The notes beneath the pieces were generated by a model, which saw only the letters and a list, made by a program, of their open reading frames with translations, ran no database searches and was not told where the DNA came from. Below are positions 1 to 7,430 of a stretch of DNA of 28,449 nt, one piece after another. The position numbers and the translations under genes were made by a program. Position 1 is the first letter of the stretch. Each line of letters opens with the position of its first letter. Location of the stretch: assembly GCA_964616835.1 (NCBI GenBank), contig CAZTSG010000016.1:1-28449 (forward strand), in the 5' to 3' direction. The stretch is from JAAOZP01 sp964616835 (lineage in GTDB: Archaea > Thermoproteota > EX4484-205 > JAAOZP01).

Positions 1-5
1 TTAGC

Positions 6-662
6 TTGCCTAAGAGGGCGGTTATGGTTAGGGTGGTTGGCAGGGTTCAGAGGGTCGGTTATAGGCGCTTCGTCTTGGATGCGGCTCAGGAGATAGGGGT
101 TTCCGGGTATGTTAGGAATGAGAGGGATGGGGCTGTGACGATAATGGCGCAGGGTGAGGACGAGCAGTTGGAGGCTTTCTTAGAGAAGATTAAGAACCCT
201 CCTGAGCCGGTTTTGATTAAAGGCTTTTCGGAGAAGCCTTGCAGGGTCAACCCTGGGCTCAAATCATTCGAAGTCAGATTCGGCCCGCTGGCCATGGAGC
301 TGCAGGAGGGTTTTGGAGCAATGGAGAAGGAGTTTAGGGATTATAGGGAAGAATTCAGGGACTATAGAGAAGAGTTTAGAGACTACAGGCAGGAGTTTAA
401 GGATTACAGACAGGAGTTTAGAGAATTTAGAGAAGAGTTTAGAGACTACAGGCAGGAGTTCAGGGAGTTCGCATCGAGGACTGACAGGAACTTTCAGATT
501 CTGATGGAGAAGTATGGCGAGATATCTGAAAAGCTCACTCAGGTGCTTGAGACATTGCAGAGAGAGTCCTTGGAGACGAGGAGGGAGCTCACGAGGGCGA
601 TAGACACGCTCTCAGACCTTGTTAAGAAGTTCACGGCTGAAAAAGCCAATTCCACAGTCTAA
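6..662 (+). CDS. Acylphosphatase with a repetitive coiled-coil C-terminal extension
   Basis: Residues 1-92 form an acylphosphatase domain. It hydrolyses carboxyl-phosphate bonds such as acetyl phosphate and carbamoyl phosphate. The signature loop GRVQRVGYRR carries the catalytic Arg, and GYVRNERDGAV carries the catalytic Asn. Stand-alone family members are about 90-100 aa. Here about 125 extra residues follow: a near-perfect seven-residue repeat of the type EFRDYRE/Q (residues about 109-157), then a further charged helical segment (about 158-210). The extension is predicted to be a coiled coil or long helix and to oligomerise. The start used is TTG at 6; an internal ATG at 24 is possible, and an upstream start cannot be excluded because the window begins only 5 nt earlier. 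The acylphosphatase call is firm. The extension's function is unknown. Confidence 0.85.
   Translation: MPKRAVMVRVVGRVQRVGYRRFVLDAAQEIGVSGYVRNERDGAVTIMAQGEDEQLEAFLEKIKNPPEPVLIKGFSEKPCRVNPGLKSFEVRFGPLAMELQEGFGAMEKEFRDYREEFRDYREEFRDYRQEFKDYRQEFREFREEFRDYRQEFREFASRTDRNFQILMEKYGEISEKLTQVLETLQRESLETRRELTRAIDTLSDLVKKFTAEKANSTV
330..476 (+). repeat. Seven 21-bp tandem repeats encoding EFRDYRE-type heptads
   Basis: Seven consecutive in-frame 21-bp units lie inside the acylphosphatase gene. The unit consensus is GAGTTTAGAGACTACAGGCAG. Copies differ mainly at synonymous sites and at the D/E, Y/F and E/Q positions, and the last copy (EFREFAS) is the most diverged. The period equals one heptad, so unit gain or loss would change coiled-coil length without shifting frame. 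Confidence 0.9.
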
Positions 663-794
663 TAGCATCATCGTGCTAGCTGTTCCTGGGATTATGTGTT
701 TAAGGCATCAGTTCGCACATTAGAAAGCTACCGATATGCTCTAATAAGCTGATAGTGAATTGTAACGCTTGCTGTAACAACATGGAACGTTTAC

Positions 795-812
795 GCTTAA
801 ATACGTTAAAAT
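795..812 (+). promoter_or_regulatory. TATA-box region for the DUF3782-like gene
   Basis: The A/T-rich stretch GCTTAAATACGTTAAAAT lies 22-39 nt before the ATG at 834. It contains two archaeal TATA-like hexamers. The second, GTTAAAAT, is centred 26 nt upstream, the spacing for a leaderless transcript. Confidence 0.45.
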
Positions 813-833
813 TGCTGTTTCTATATCGGCAAG

Positions 834-1208
834 ATGGATAGTCTGAAAGAGGGGTTTATAGAGCTCCTGGAGAAAGACAAAGAGTTTCGTTACATGGTTG
901 CAGGTTATTTGGGGTTATAGGAGATTTTGAAGAGGCTGAACAGGCTGGAGGAGGCTCATAACAGGCTTTGGGAGGAGGTTAGGGGATTGAGGGTTAATTA
1001 TGGACGGTTGGAGAGAACCGTCGAGTCCTTAAGAGATTCGATGATACGCGGGTTCGGAGAGTTAAGCAGGTTCGCCGGGCTGACTTTCGAGGAGTTTGCC
1101 AGAAGGTTTCTATCTCAGTACTTGAGGGATATGAGCATGATTCCGAAAGACGCTGAGTTGAAGAAGACTGTAATCAATGGAGAGGAGGTAAACATGTTTT
1201 TCGAAGAT
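834..1208 (+). pseudogene. DUF3782-like coiled-coil/nuclease-type protein, broken by an in-frame TAG and truncated by the gap
   Basis: The reading frame opens at ATG 834 with an N-terminus typical of the archaeal DUF3782 group (MDSLKEGFIELLEKDKEF, ending GYLGL). It then meets TAG at 918-920 and continues in the same frame from 921 with EILKRLNRLEEAHNRLWEEV, a coiled coil, and the start of a C-terminal domain (GLTFEEFARRFLSQYL, then INGEEVNMFFED). That domain is thought to be PD-(D/E)XK nuclease-like in this family. Translation could restart at TTG 927, but the 28 residues before the stop clearly belong to the same protein. The 3' part lies in the N-run, so its length and catalytic core are unknown. 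TAG also ends ordinary genes in this window, so readthrough or pyrrolysine is not favoured. Either a real nonsense mutation or a sequencing error would explain it. Confidence 0.65.
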
Positions 1209-1308
1209 NNNNNNNNNNNNNNNNNNNNNNNNNNNNNNNNNNNNNNNNNNNNNNNNNNNNNNNNNNNNNNNNNNNNNNNNNNNNNNNNNNNNNNNNNNNN
1301 NNNNNNNN
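1209..1308. other. 100-N scaffold gap
   Basis: Exactly 100 N bases, the conventional size for a gap of unknown length. The 3' part of the DUF3782-like gene is missing here. The rightward frame that appears to cross the gap is not meaningful, and synteny across it rests only on scaffolding. Confidence 0.97.
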
Positions 1309-1316
1309 GTCGTTTC

Positions 1317-1673
1317 CTAAAGCATTAAAAGTTGTGCTTCCTTCAACGTGTTCTTTATCGGATCTACTTCAAGCCCAAGCGCCTCGAGCGCAGTAACTCC
1401 CAAGATTGCAACGTCCTTTTCTTCGCCGAATATTACTGTTACGCCTCCTCTCCTACCCATGAGCTCAACTTCAGCTATGCCGATGTCCCTTTCCACCTCG
1501 CCTCCAAATGCTCTGAACCTTCTTTTCTCAACCGGCTTAAGGCCTATTGATTCAAGCAATGCCCTGCTCACAACTGTGTATATTGCCCCCGTATCCGCAA
1601 CAGCCTCAACATCTGCAAATTTCTCTCTTTCAGCAGGATTTATAATCCTAAACCTGACTTTAACAAAGCCCAT
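1317..1673 (-). CDS. Clan AA (retropepsin-like) aspartic protease
   Basis: A 118-aa protein of the single-domain retroviral-type aspartic protease fold found in many archaea; such proteins act as homodimers. The catalytic motif is ADTGA at about residues 26-30. The second hallmark is ILGVTALEALGLEVDP near the C-terminus (about 90-105), the hydrophobic-hydrophobic-Gly element that ends the fold. There is no signal peptide or membrane segment, so it is probably cytoplasmic. The stop (TAG, 1317-1319) sits 8 nt from the N gap, but the protein looks complete. It ends towards the broken DUF3782-like gene, and the frameshifted VapC gene lies upstream on the same strand. The natural substrate is unknown. 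Confidence is high for the family and low for the role. Confidence 0.8.
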   Translation of the reverse strand: MGFVKVRFRIINPAEREKFADVEAVADTGAIYTVVSRALLESIGLKPVEKRRFRAFGGEVERDIGIAEVELMGRRGGVTVIFGEEKDVAILGVTALEALGLEVDPIKNTLKEAQLLML

Positions 1674-1707
1674 AAATGCTCTGTCTAAACAGAATCGGGT
1701 TTCCCTT

Positions 1708-1715
1708 ACTTAAAT
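1708..1715 (-). promoter_or_regulatory. TATA-like box for the aspartic protease gene
   Basis: On the minus strand the sequence reads ATTTAAGT, centred about 38 nt before the ATG at 1673. It predicts transcription starting about 12 nt upstream of the gene. A neighbouring TATAAAG just upstream (about 1718-1724) is an alternative. Confidence 0.4.
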
Positions 1716-1832
1716 CTTTATAGCCGGCTCACCCTCTAAGCTTTCAGGAGCAAACAGCCATCTTCTCAAGGAAGAAGTATCATACGAATTATTTTTCTGC
1801 CTATTGCGAGACGCGGTATTGCCTTAAGATTT

Positions 1833-2212
1833 TTACCATACTGTCTCGACTATCTTTGACTCTATAATCTCCTTATCCTTCGTAATTAGTTTGGCATTGA
1901 GAATTTTGGCGGTAGCAACGATGATTCTGTCGTGAAGCTCTTCTAGGTTTATCTCAGGAAGAAGCTTTAATACTTGGAAATTGAAAGAGACGGGAATAAA
2001 ATTTCTGCTAATCTCTAGTTTGTTGAGTAATTCTTTAAAATCAATATTATTTTCTTGTTCTCCACTAGGTACAAGCACTCTGCCAGCACGATCGTCGGGA
2101 CATATATGGTGGATTCTCCCTCCTCAGCGGACCTGAAGATAGAATCCGCTTCCTCCGGAAGCTTACCTATTAAGTACCAGATGAAAGCGTGTGTATCAAC
2201 TACGTAGGACAT
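1833..2212 (-). pseudogene. vapC: VapC-type PIN-domain toxin with a single-base frameshift
   Basis: Two minus-strand frames together make one PIN-domain ribonuclease. The first (from ATG 2212) gives MSYVVDTHAFIWYL with the first acidic residue D6, and VLAECLYLVENKK with E45. The second frame continues NNIDFKELLNKL and carries ELHDRIIVATA (D95) and LITKDKEI (D113). All four PIN acidic residues are therefore present across the break. Adding one base to the four-base A run (plus-strand T run at 2050-2053) gives a 126-aa protein, the usual VapC length. VapC proteins are Mg-dependent RNases that cut tRNA or rRNA. The start overlaps the end of the upstream antitoxin gene by 13 nt. It could be a truly inactivated toxin or a homopolymer sequencing error; the intact remaining domain hints at a recent event or an error. 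Confidence 0.75.
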
Positions 2213-2409
2213 CTTTTAACCCCTGAAAATATTGATTTCTTCGCCTTGGCTATTGCCTCCTCGAGCTCCTCCTCTGAGACCAAAAGCCTACCTGTCCCCC
2301 TTAGCGATATCAATTTTTTTTCAGAAAGCAAATCTTCCCTGAACAGTATCAGGTTTTTCAGCCTCTGAATTTCCCTTTCAAGTTCGTCTAGTTTCCTTAC
2401 TACTTCCAT
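2200..2409 (-). CDS. vapB: VapB-type antitoxin partner of the frameshifted PIN toxin
   Basis: A 69-aa charged protein. The first 25 residues are helical and coiled-coil-like (RKLDELEREIQRLKNLI). The middle holds a short beta-like stretch (ISLRGTGRLLVSEEELEEAI), and a basic tail would fit a toxin-wrapping antitoxin. No clear DNA-binding fold was recognised. The assignment rests on size, order (antitoxin first) and the 13-nt overlap with the PIN gene, the standard VapBC layout. Antitoxins of this kind bind and inhibit the PIN nuclease and often repress their own promoter. If the toxin is really dead, this antitoxin is an orphan that might neutralise related toxins. It does not resemble the second antitoxin at 12854-13111. 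Confidence 0.6.
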   Translation of the reverse strand: MEVVRKLDELEREIQRLKNLILFREDLLSEKKLISLRGTGRLLVSEEELEEAIAKAKKSIFSGVKRCPT

Positions 2410-2440
2410 TCGTCCTGCTAGATTTATACAATTAATTACC

Positions 2441-2448
2441 TTTTAAAG
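2441..2448 (-). promoter_or_regulatory. TATA box of the first VapBC operon
   Basis: The minus strand reads CCTTTAAAAGG, centred about 35 nt before the antitoxin ATG (2409). It sits in an A/T-rich tract and predicts a short leader of about 8-10 nt. Confidence 0.45.
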
Positions 2449-2677
2449 GTTTTCAACGACTTACAATTATAGTGCTTCCTTAAACAAATTAAAACTTAAT
2501 TCATAGTCTTTCATCGATATGAAAATCCGTTTATCCTTAAGCAAGTCTATTGAAAAATCTTGCATGCTGAAATCGACTAGACCACCCTTAACAAACCTTG
2601 ATAAAGAATTAATGAAATTAGGAGAGCAATGCAGGTGCAAAGCAAAGCGTGTTTCAGGATATAACAGTATTAATACG

Positions 2678-4993
2678 TTATAGCTTGATTACTAAGCTTT
2701 TTGCACCCCTCATTGGAATTATAATGGTTCCCAACGCGTCGGGTTTTGCTACGCCACCTTCAACTGCACGAATCCTATCCACGTTCCTCAGCAGTATGGA
2801 CCAATTCTCAGATCCTCCTTCAGCCACGACTTGGATGCTCCCCCCTTCCCTACAAGCTTCGAGAATCATTGCAGTATTTCCTTTAACGGTTGGAACTCGC
2901 GCCGAAGCCTTTGAACCCTCCTGCAATTCGAAGACGTGGAAGGTCACTCCGTCAGCGTAATCGTAATCCGGCCTCTTATCGTTGGAGCCAACCGGGATTA
3001 TAGAGTTTGGCCTAGCCATGAGGGGTAGGCTTAAGTATCCGTGTTTCTCGCGCACCCAGCGTTGTCCCTCAACCACCTGTCCGGTTATGAAGTTTGTCCA
3101 CCTTCCCTTCGGCAAGTAGTAATCGACAATGCCTTCGGGCGAAAATACTGGAGCCACTAGAAGCGAGTCCCCGAGCATGTATTGACGGTCAAGATAGTCG
3201 CATGTAGGATCGTCGGAGAACTCGAGCATCATCGCCCGCATTACCGGAATGCCTTTCTCATGCGCCTCGCAGGCAGCGTTGAAAATATAAGGCATCAGAC
3301 GGCACTTGAGCTTCGTGAAGAATCTTAGGACCTCCACAGCCTCCTCGTCGAACAACCAGGGTACGCGGTATGAGCCGCTGCCATGCAGACGACTATGCGA
3401 TGAAAGTAAGCCGAATGCGCACCAACGCTTGTAAAGGTCTGGAGAAGGAGTGTATTCGAAGCCCCCGATATCGTGGCTCCAGAATCCGAAGCCTGAAAGA
3501 CCTAGAGAAAGACCTCCTCTAAGGCTTTCAGCCATCGACTCGTATGTTGATGTGGAGTCTCCTCCCCAATGGACTGGGAAGCTCTGGCACCCTGCTGTGG
3601 CTGAGCGGGCGAAGACAATGGCCCCGCCTTTTCCGAATTTCTCTTCCAGAACCTCGAAGACAGTCTTGTTGTAGAGGTAGGAATAATAGTTGTGCATTCT
3701 AAACGGGTCCGAGCCGTCGTGATACACGACGTCCACGGGGATCCTCTCGCCGAAATCAGTCTTGAAGCAGTCTACCCCCATGTCTATGAGCTCACGCAGC
3801 TTGTCTTGGAACCAGCGCCGCGCCTCCGGGTTCGTGAAGTCAACTATCCCCATCCCCGCCTGCCAATCGTCAGTCTGCCAAACTTCTCCATTGGGCTTCT
3901 TGAGCAGGTAGCCTTTTTCAACAGCCTCGTCGAAAAGCTCGGATTGTTGAGCAATATAGGGGTTTATCCAGACGCAAATGTGTACTCCAAGGGATTTAAG
4001 CCTCCTTAGCATTTCCCTGGGGTCTGGGAAGACGCGGTCGTCCCATTTGAAATTACACCAGTGGAGGGCTCTCATCCAGAAGCAGTCGAAGTGGAAAACA
4101 TGAAGCGGAATATCTCTTTCAATCATGCCCTTTATGATTTCAGTTACTGTTTTCTCATCGTAATCCGTGGTGAAGGAGGTGGTTAACCATAGTCCAAAGG
4201 ACCATGCGGGTGGCAATGCTGGTCTCCCGGTTAGAGCAGTATACCTGCTTAGAACATCCTTGGGAGACGGCCCGTATATCAGAAAGTATTCTAAGTATTC
4301 TCCGGGCACGCTGAACTGCACTCTCTCAACATTCTCAGAAGCTATTTCGAAAGAGACTCGCTCCGGATGATTTACAAATACCCCGTAACCCCTGTTGGTT
4401 ATGTAGAACGGTATGTTCTTGTACGCGTGTTCACTGATTGTCCCCGCATCCTCATTCCACATTTCCACCGTCTGACCGTTTTTGACGAAAGGTGTGAATC
4501 GCTCGCCGAGGCCGTACACGCACTCCCCCACTCCCAGGGAAAGCTGCTCTCTCACATACTTCCCCTCCGGAGTATTCATAATGCCCATAGCCTTCCAACC
4601 GCTACTAGTAACCACCCTGCTACCATCCATGAAAGTCACCTTCCAGCTATCCTTGTCAATCCGGACAGTCAGTCTTCCGCTTTTTAGCGCTACCGCCTGC
4701 GAATCCTCATTTATTTCCACTTTCGTCAACGGGTCGGTGTTTACTTGGAAAGCAGGCTTTGAGGGTTTCCACCCCTTGTGATGATAAATTTGCACGCGGA
4801 TGACGTTAAGCATAGGGGAGGAGAAGCGAACAGTAATAAGCGGCATGCCAACAGTAGCGACGCGATGAGTCACTTGTCTGGTAGCAGCGTAGACTGTTAG
4901 GGAGTCGAGTTCGATCTCCACCTCGTAAACCTGCACGGGATAGTAGGGTGTGACTCCTGGGCGCATTCTCCAAAAACCCTCGGTGAACTTCAT
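2678..4993 (-). CDS. xylS: Glycoside hydrolase family 31 alpha-xylosidase (YicI/XylS type)
   Basis: A 771-aa GH31 retaining alpha-glycosidase, nearly the length of E. coli YicI (772 aa). It is expected to release alpha-xylose from the non-reducing end of xyloglucan oligosaccharides such as isoprimeverose. The N-terminus (KFTEGFWRMRPGVTPYYP) is typical of alpha-xylosidases. The catalytic nucleophile is D413 in FKTDFGERIP, and the acid/base is D479 in HWGGDSTSTYES; both are three residues from the YicI positions. The substrate-loop context DCFWMRALHWCNFKWDDRVFPDP also fits YicI rather than alpha-glucosidase. There is no signal peptide, so it is probably cytoplasmic and needs imported oligosaccharides; no transporter lies in the window. 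It is transcribed alone, downstream of the leftward transglutaminase operon. Alpha-glucosidase activity is the main alternative. Confidence 0.92.
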   Translation of the reverse strand: MKFTEGFWRMRPGVTPYYPVQVYEVEIELDSLTVYAATRQVTHRVATVGMPLITVRFSSPMLNVIRVQIYHHKGWKPSKPAFQVNTDPLTKVEINEDSQAVALKSGRLTVRIDKDSWKVTFMDGSRVVTSSGWKAMGIMNTPEGKYVREQLSLGVGECVYGLGERFTPFVKNGQTVEMWNEDAGTISEHAYKNIPFYITNRGYGVFVNHPERVSFEIASENVERVQFSVPGEYLEYFLIYGPSPKDVLSRYTALTGRPALPPAWSFGLWLTTSFTTDYDEKTVTEIIKGMIERDIPLHVFHFDCFWMRALHWCNFKWDDRVFPDPREMLRRLKSLGVHICVWINPYIAQQSELFDEAVEKGYLLKKPNGEVWQTDDWQAGMGIVDFTNPEARRWFQDKLRELIDMGVDCFKTDFGERIPVDVVYHDGSDPFRMHNYYSYLYNKTVFEVLEEKFGKGGAIVFARSATAGCQSFPVHWGGDSTSTYESMAESLRGGLSLGLSGFGFWSHDIGGFEYTPSPDLYKRWCAFGLLSSHSRLHGSGSYRVPWLFDEEAVEVLRFFTKLKCRLMPYIFNAACEAHEKGIPVMRAMMLEFSDDPTCDYLDRQYMLGDSLLVAPVFSPEGIVDYYLPKGRWTNFITGQVVEGQRWVREKHGYLSLPLMARPNSIIPVGSNDKRPDYDYADGVTFHVFELQEGSKASARVPTVKGNTAMILEACREGGSIQVVAEGGSENWSILLRNVDRIRAVEGGVAKPDALGTIIIPMRGAKSLVIKL

Positions 4994-5023
4994 CTCTACC
5001 CAGTATTTTAGATGCTTAAGAGG

Positions 5024-5035
5024 TTATATTATAAG
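5024..5035 (-). promoter_or_regulatory. TATA box upstream of the GH31 gene
   Basis: TTATATTATAAG, readable on the minus strand as CTTATAATATAA, is centred about 36 nt before ATG 4993. A 10-bp palindrome AAGTTAACTT (5033-5042) overlaps its upstream edge, where a TFB element or operator would lie. That palindrome is short enough to be chance. Confidence 0.5.
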
Positions 5036-5112
5036 TTAACTTTTGAACAATTAGAGAAGCGTTTCAACAGTGGCCTTATCCGTTTTCAAGATTTGACTGG
5101 TTTATTTCCCAC

Positions 5113-6243
5113 TCATAAAAAACTGGTCCCAGTCTCTTCTTCCTTAACATGGTTTTGAATACTCGTTTCCGATGGTTCTGCGATACTTGGAGGCGGTTTC
5201 CTATTCTTCAACACCACCATCAATATGCATATTGCTCCAAGTATTGTTAAGACTATGCCTGATAAGCCAAGCATGAAGAAAAACATCCATTCGCTTCTCT
5301 TGGTTTTTAACAATACTGGTTCCTCGAGCAATTTATCGCCTTCTCCAAAAATCTTCACCGTAACCCTTTCTCCTTCTGAAGCGTGAAGCGGAAACTTCAG
5401 CCAGCATTCTTCACTAGGCTTGAGAAAGACCTTCCTAGACTGCTCGCAACACGGTTCTGAAACACTAACTATGAAAAATCCTTCTTCAAAGCCAATATTC
5501 CTAATTTTTAAACGGAGCGTCGAGTCTGCATTTAAGAAGGCTTCAGAAACAGTGGCCTTAAGGCTTCGAGTAGGCTTGGAGAACACGACTCCAGGGATCC
5601 TCAGGGTTAGAATATAACTATCTGGAGCCTCTACCTCATTCAGGTTAACCCACTTTAGACAGTTTCTCTCAATTGCTGAAGGAGGCTTCGCCCACGCAGG
5701 CTCCACTGAGAAATTGAGCAGTTCAACGTTTCCAGTAAACCTTACTTCCATAACATCTATCCAACTTTCCGGGCTTCTCAGAGTAAAGTAGTCTGTTATG
5801 GAAACTTGGTATGTGTCTTCCCCAAGCTTCAAAAATCCCGATGTAGAGTTAAGAAAGATATCGACGACTAATATTAATGCTCCCCTAAACTTCTCCATAG
5901 CTCCCGGAATACCGGTGTTTGAAAGAACTTCCTCTCCAGGATCAAAATACGTATGGGAGATAATGCTGTACTTCGTCTTAGTTGGATTCGACGTAAAGAA
6001 TAGAAGCATAAGATTTATGGTTGCTTCCTCTTCATTAATAATCTCCTCTACAATATCCTCGTCTGAGATTAAACTTGAACCGTTGATATTGAAGGGATGC
6101 TGTTTCAAAGTGACTCTGGCAATTCCCCCGTCAGTAAATTCGACAACCATGTTCAGTCCTACGAAAAAGATTCGTTGCGATCTGGCTGTAATTATTGGTG
6201 AAACCAGCGTTAAAACAAGCGTGGTTAATGCTAATACTCTCAC
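5113..6243 (-). CDS. Secreted, C-terminally anchored protein of unknown function (partner of the transglutaminase)
   Basis: About 376 aa. The N-terminus is a signal peptide (RVLALTTLVLTLVSPIITA). A long extracytoplasmic region of beta-rich character follows. One C-terminal transmembrane helix (about residues 325-350, FFFMLGLSGIVLTILGAICI) is followed by a short charged cytoplasmic tail. The region around residues 225-320 reads like an Ig/CARDB-type beta sandwich (LRLKIRNIGFEEGFFIVSVSE), a fold used for adhesion, but this is inference. I chose GTG at 6243 because it overlaps the upstream stop as GTGA, implying translational coupling; TTG at 6252 is possible. The protein is probably displayed on the cell surface beside the transglutaminase-like membrane protein encoded just upstream. 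No enzyme motif was recognised. Confidence 0.6.
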   Translation of the reverse strand: MRVLALTTLVLTLVSPIITARSQRIFFVGLNMVVEFTDGGIARVTLKQHPFNINGSSLISDEDIVEEIINEEEATINLMLLFFTSNPTKTKYSIISHTYFDPGEEVLSNTGIPGAMEKFRGALILVVDIFLNSTSGFLKLGEDTYQVSITDYFTLRSPESWIDVMEVRFTGNVELLNFSVEPAWAKPPSAIERNCLKWVNLNEVEAPDSYILTLRIPGVVFSKPTRSLKATVSEAFLNADSTLRLKIRNIGFEEGFFIVSVSEPCCEQSRKVFLKPSEECWLKFPLHASEGERVTVKIFGEGDKLLEEPVLLKTKRSEWMFFFMLGLSGIVLTILGAICILMVVLKNRKPPPSIAEPSETSIQNHVKEEETGTSFL

Positions 6244-7292
6244 AATCCCCAACTTTCAATCCTCCTGAAGGTAAAGTATAATTCATTGATTTCCAAAAAC
6301 ATGCTCCTGCAGTACGATATTGTCGAGCCTAGGAAGCTCTTTTCTTCAAAGCCATACTTCACATGATACTGGGAGAAGTTTCCTATCTTAACAACACCCT
6401 CCTCTTCGAGAAGCTCTACATCCACCCACCCTACTTGAGGCACGTATATCTGGGGCCAAGCGTGGCCACCCCAATTTTCCGACCACTCTGGATTCCCATT
6501 GGTTATTTTAATCCACATTGTCGTAACCTCCTTATCCCCTTCAAGAAGGTAGATGCCATGCGCGACTCTAGAGCGTATTCCAAGTATTCTTGTGAGCGTT
6601 ACGAAGACGTCAGCAACCTCCTCACAGTCTCCAAAGACTTTTAAACTACCATTTTCAATTACCAGAGCTTGCTCCGCCCCTCTTCTCCACATCAGCGTAT
6701 AGATCAGATTATCCACTATCCATTTTCCAACTGCCAGTGATGCTGAGATTGGGTCTCTAGCGTTAAGACCTATCTCCTTAGCTAGCGCAATATATGTTTC
6801 GTTTTCAACAGCCCAATATTTTTTGCCGCAAGTATTCTCTTCAACCTGAGAGATGTTTAGCCAAGGAATGTTCTCCATTAATAGGCTGTACGCTTCAACA
6901 GTTACTTGAAGCGTCGTGTTGATCCAGATTGTCCCTCTAGCCGGTAGGCTTACATTGAAAACAAGCATTTCAACACCGTCATTATCAACCTTCTTGTACA
7001 GAGGTGTCACGCTCGTTTTAATAAGTTTGACAAACTGGTTGCTTGCATTAACAGGGATCTGAACATAGACAAGTTCGGCTACAGTATTGTTTAGAGGATT
7101 TTTCAAGAGAAAGCTCTGGTCTAAAAGATAAGTATAGCCGCGTCTTTCAAGATACTGAATACGGGTTTCTTTGAAAAAGGTGTTTCCACCGGTTTCTTGA
7201 GGAAGGGATTCGTAGGTTATAAAAGACCATGATGATATGAAGACGCCTATTGTCATTAAAACTAATCCTGCAACGAGCTCTCTAAGTGGCAA
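6240..7292 (-). CDS. Membrane-anchored transglutaminase-like (papain-fold) protein
   Basis: A 350-aa protein. One N-terminal transmembrane helix (about residues 5-25) is followed by an extracytoplasmic beta-type region and a transglutaminase-like core. The catalytic triad is visible: Cys in VFGDCEEVADVFVTLTRILG (about 225), His in WGGHAWPQIYV (about 280), and Asp in GWVDVE about 13 residues later. Archaeal members are more likely peptidases or amide-processing enzymes than protein cross-linkers. The start is TTG at 7292, placed about 29 nt after a TATA box, which suggests a leaderless mRNA. The downstream partner starts within this gene's stop codon, so the two form an operon. A second transglutaminase-like membrane protein lies at 10295-11329. 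The substrate is unknown; an envelope glycoprotein is a reasonable guess. Confidence 0.8.
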   Translation of the reverse strand: MPLRELVAGLVLMTIGVFISSWSFITYESLPQETGGNTFFKETRIQYLERRGYTYLLDQSFLLKNPLNNTVAELVYVQIPVNASNQFVKLIKTSVTPLYKKVDNDGVEMLVFNVSLPARGTIWINTTLQVTVEAYSLLMENIPWLNISQVEENTCGKKYWAVENETYIALAKEIGLNARDPISASLAVGKWIVDNLIYTLMWRRGAEQALVIENGSLKVFGDCEEVADVFVTLTRILGIRSRVAHGIYLLEGDKEVTTMWIKITNGNPEWSENWGGHAWPQIYVPQVGWVDVELLEEEGVVKIGNFSQYHVKYGFEEKSFLGSTISYCRSMFLEINELYFTFRRIESWGL

Positions 7293-7316
7293 TCTAAACC
7301 GATACGAATCCCCCTC

Positions 7317-7325
7317 TTTTTAAAC
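7317..7325 (-). promoter_or_regulatory. TATA box of the transglutaminase operon
   Basis: The minus strand reads GTTTAAAAA, centred 29 nt upstream of the TTG start at 7292. This spacing supports TTG 7292 as the start of a leaderless transcript. Confidence 0.5.
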
Positions 7326-7430
7326 TTTCTTTTACCGGGAAGAAGCAGGTTTCCTAGGTGTAAAAATGTTTCACAATATTCAATAACATTTCTTTAAACT
7401 CTCTAGGAAAAATGAATTTGGAAACTAATC

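Noticed and set aside
918..920. TAG read as pyrrolysine
   Set aside because: TAG ends several intact genes in the window, the family has no expected Pyl site, and no pyl gene is present. A point mutation or error is simpler.
927..1328. A rightward ORF that appears to cross the N gap
   Set aside because: The gap is a conventional 100-N placeholder, so the frame after it is arbitrary, and the bases after it belong to the end of the leftward protease gene.
2519..2683. A 54-aa rightward ORF upstream of, and just overlapping, the end of the GH31 gene
   Set aside because: The composition looks random, no TATA box at the right spacing was found, and it runs into the 3' end of GH31 on the other strand.
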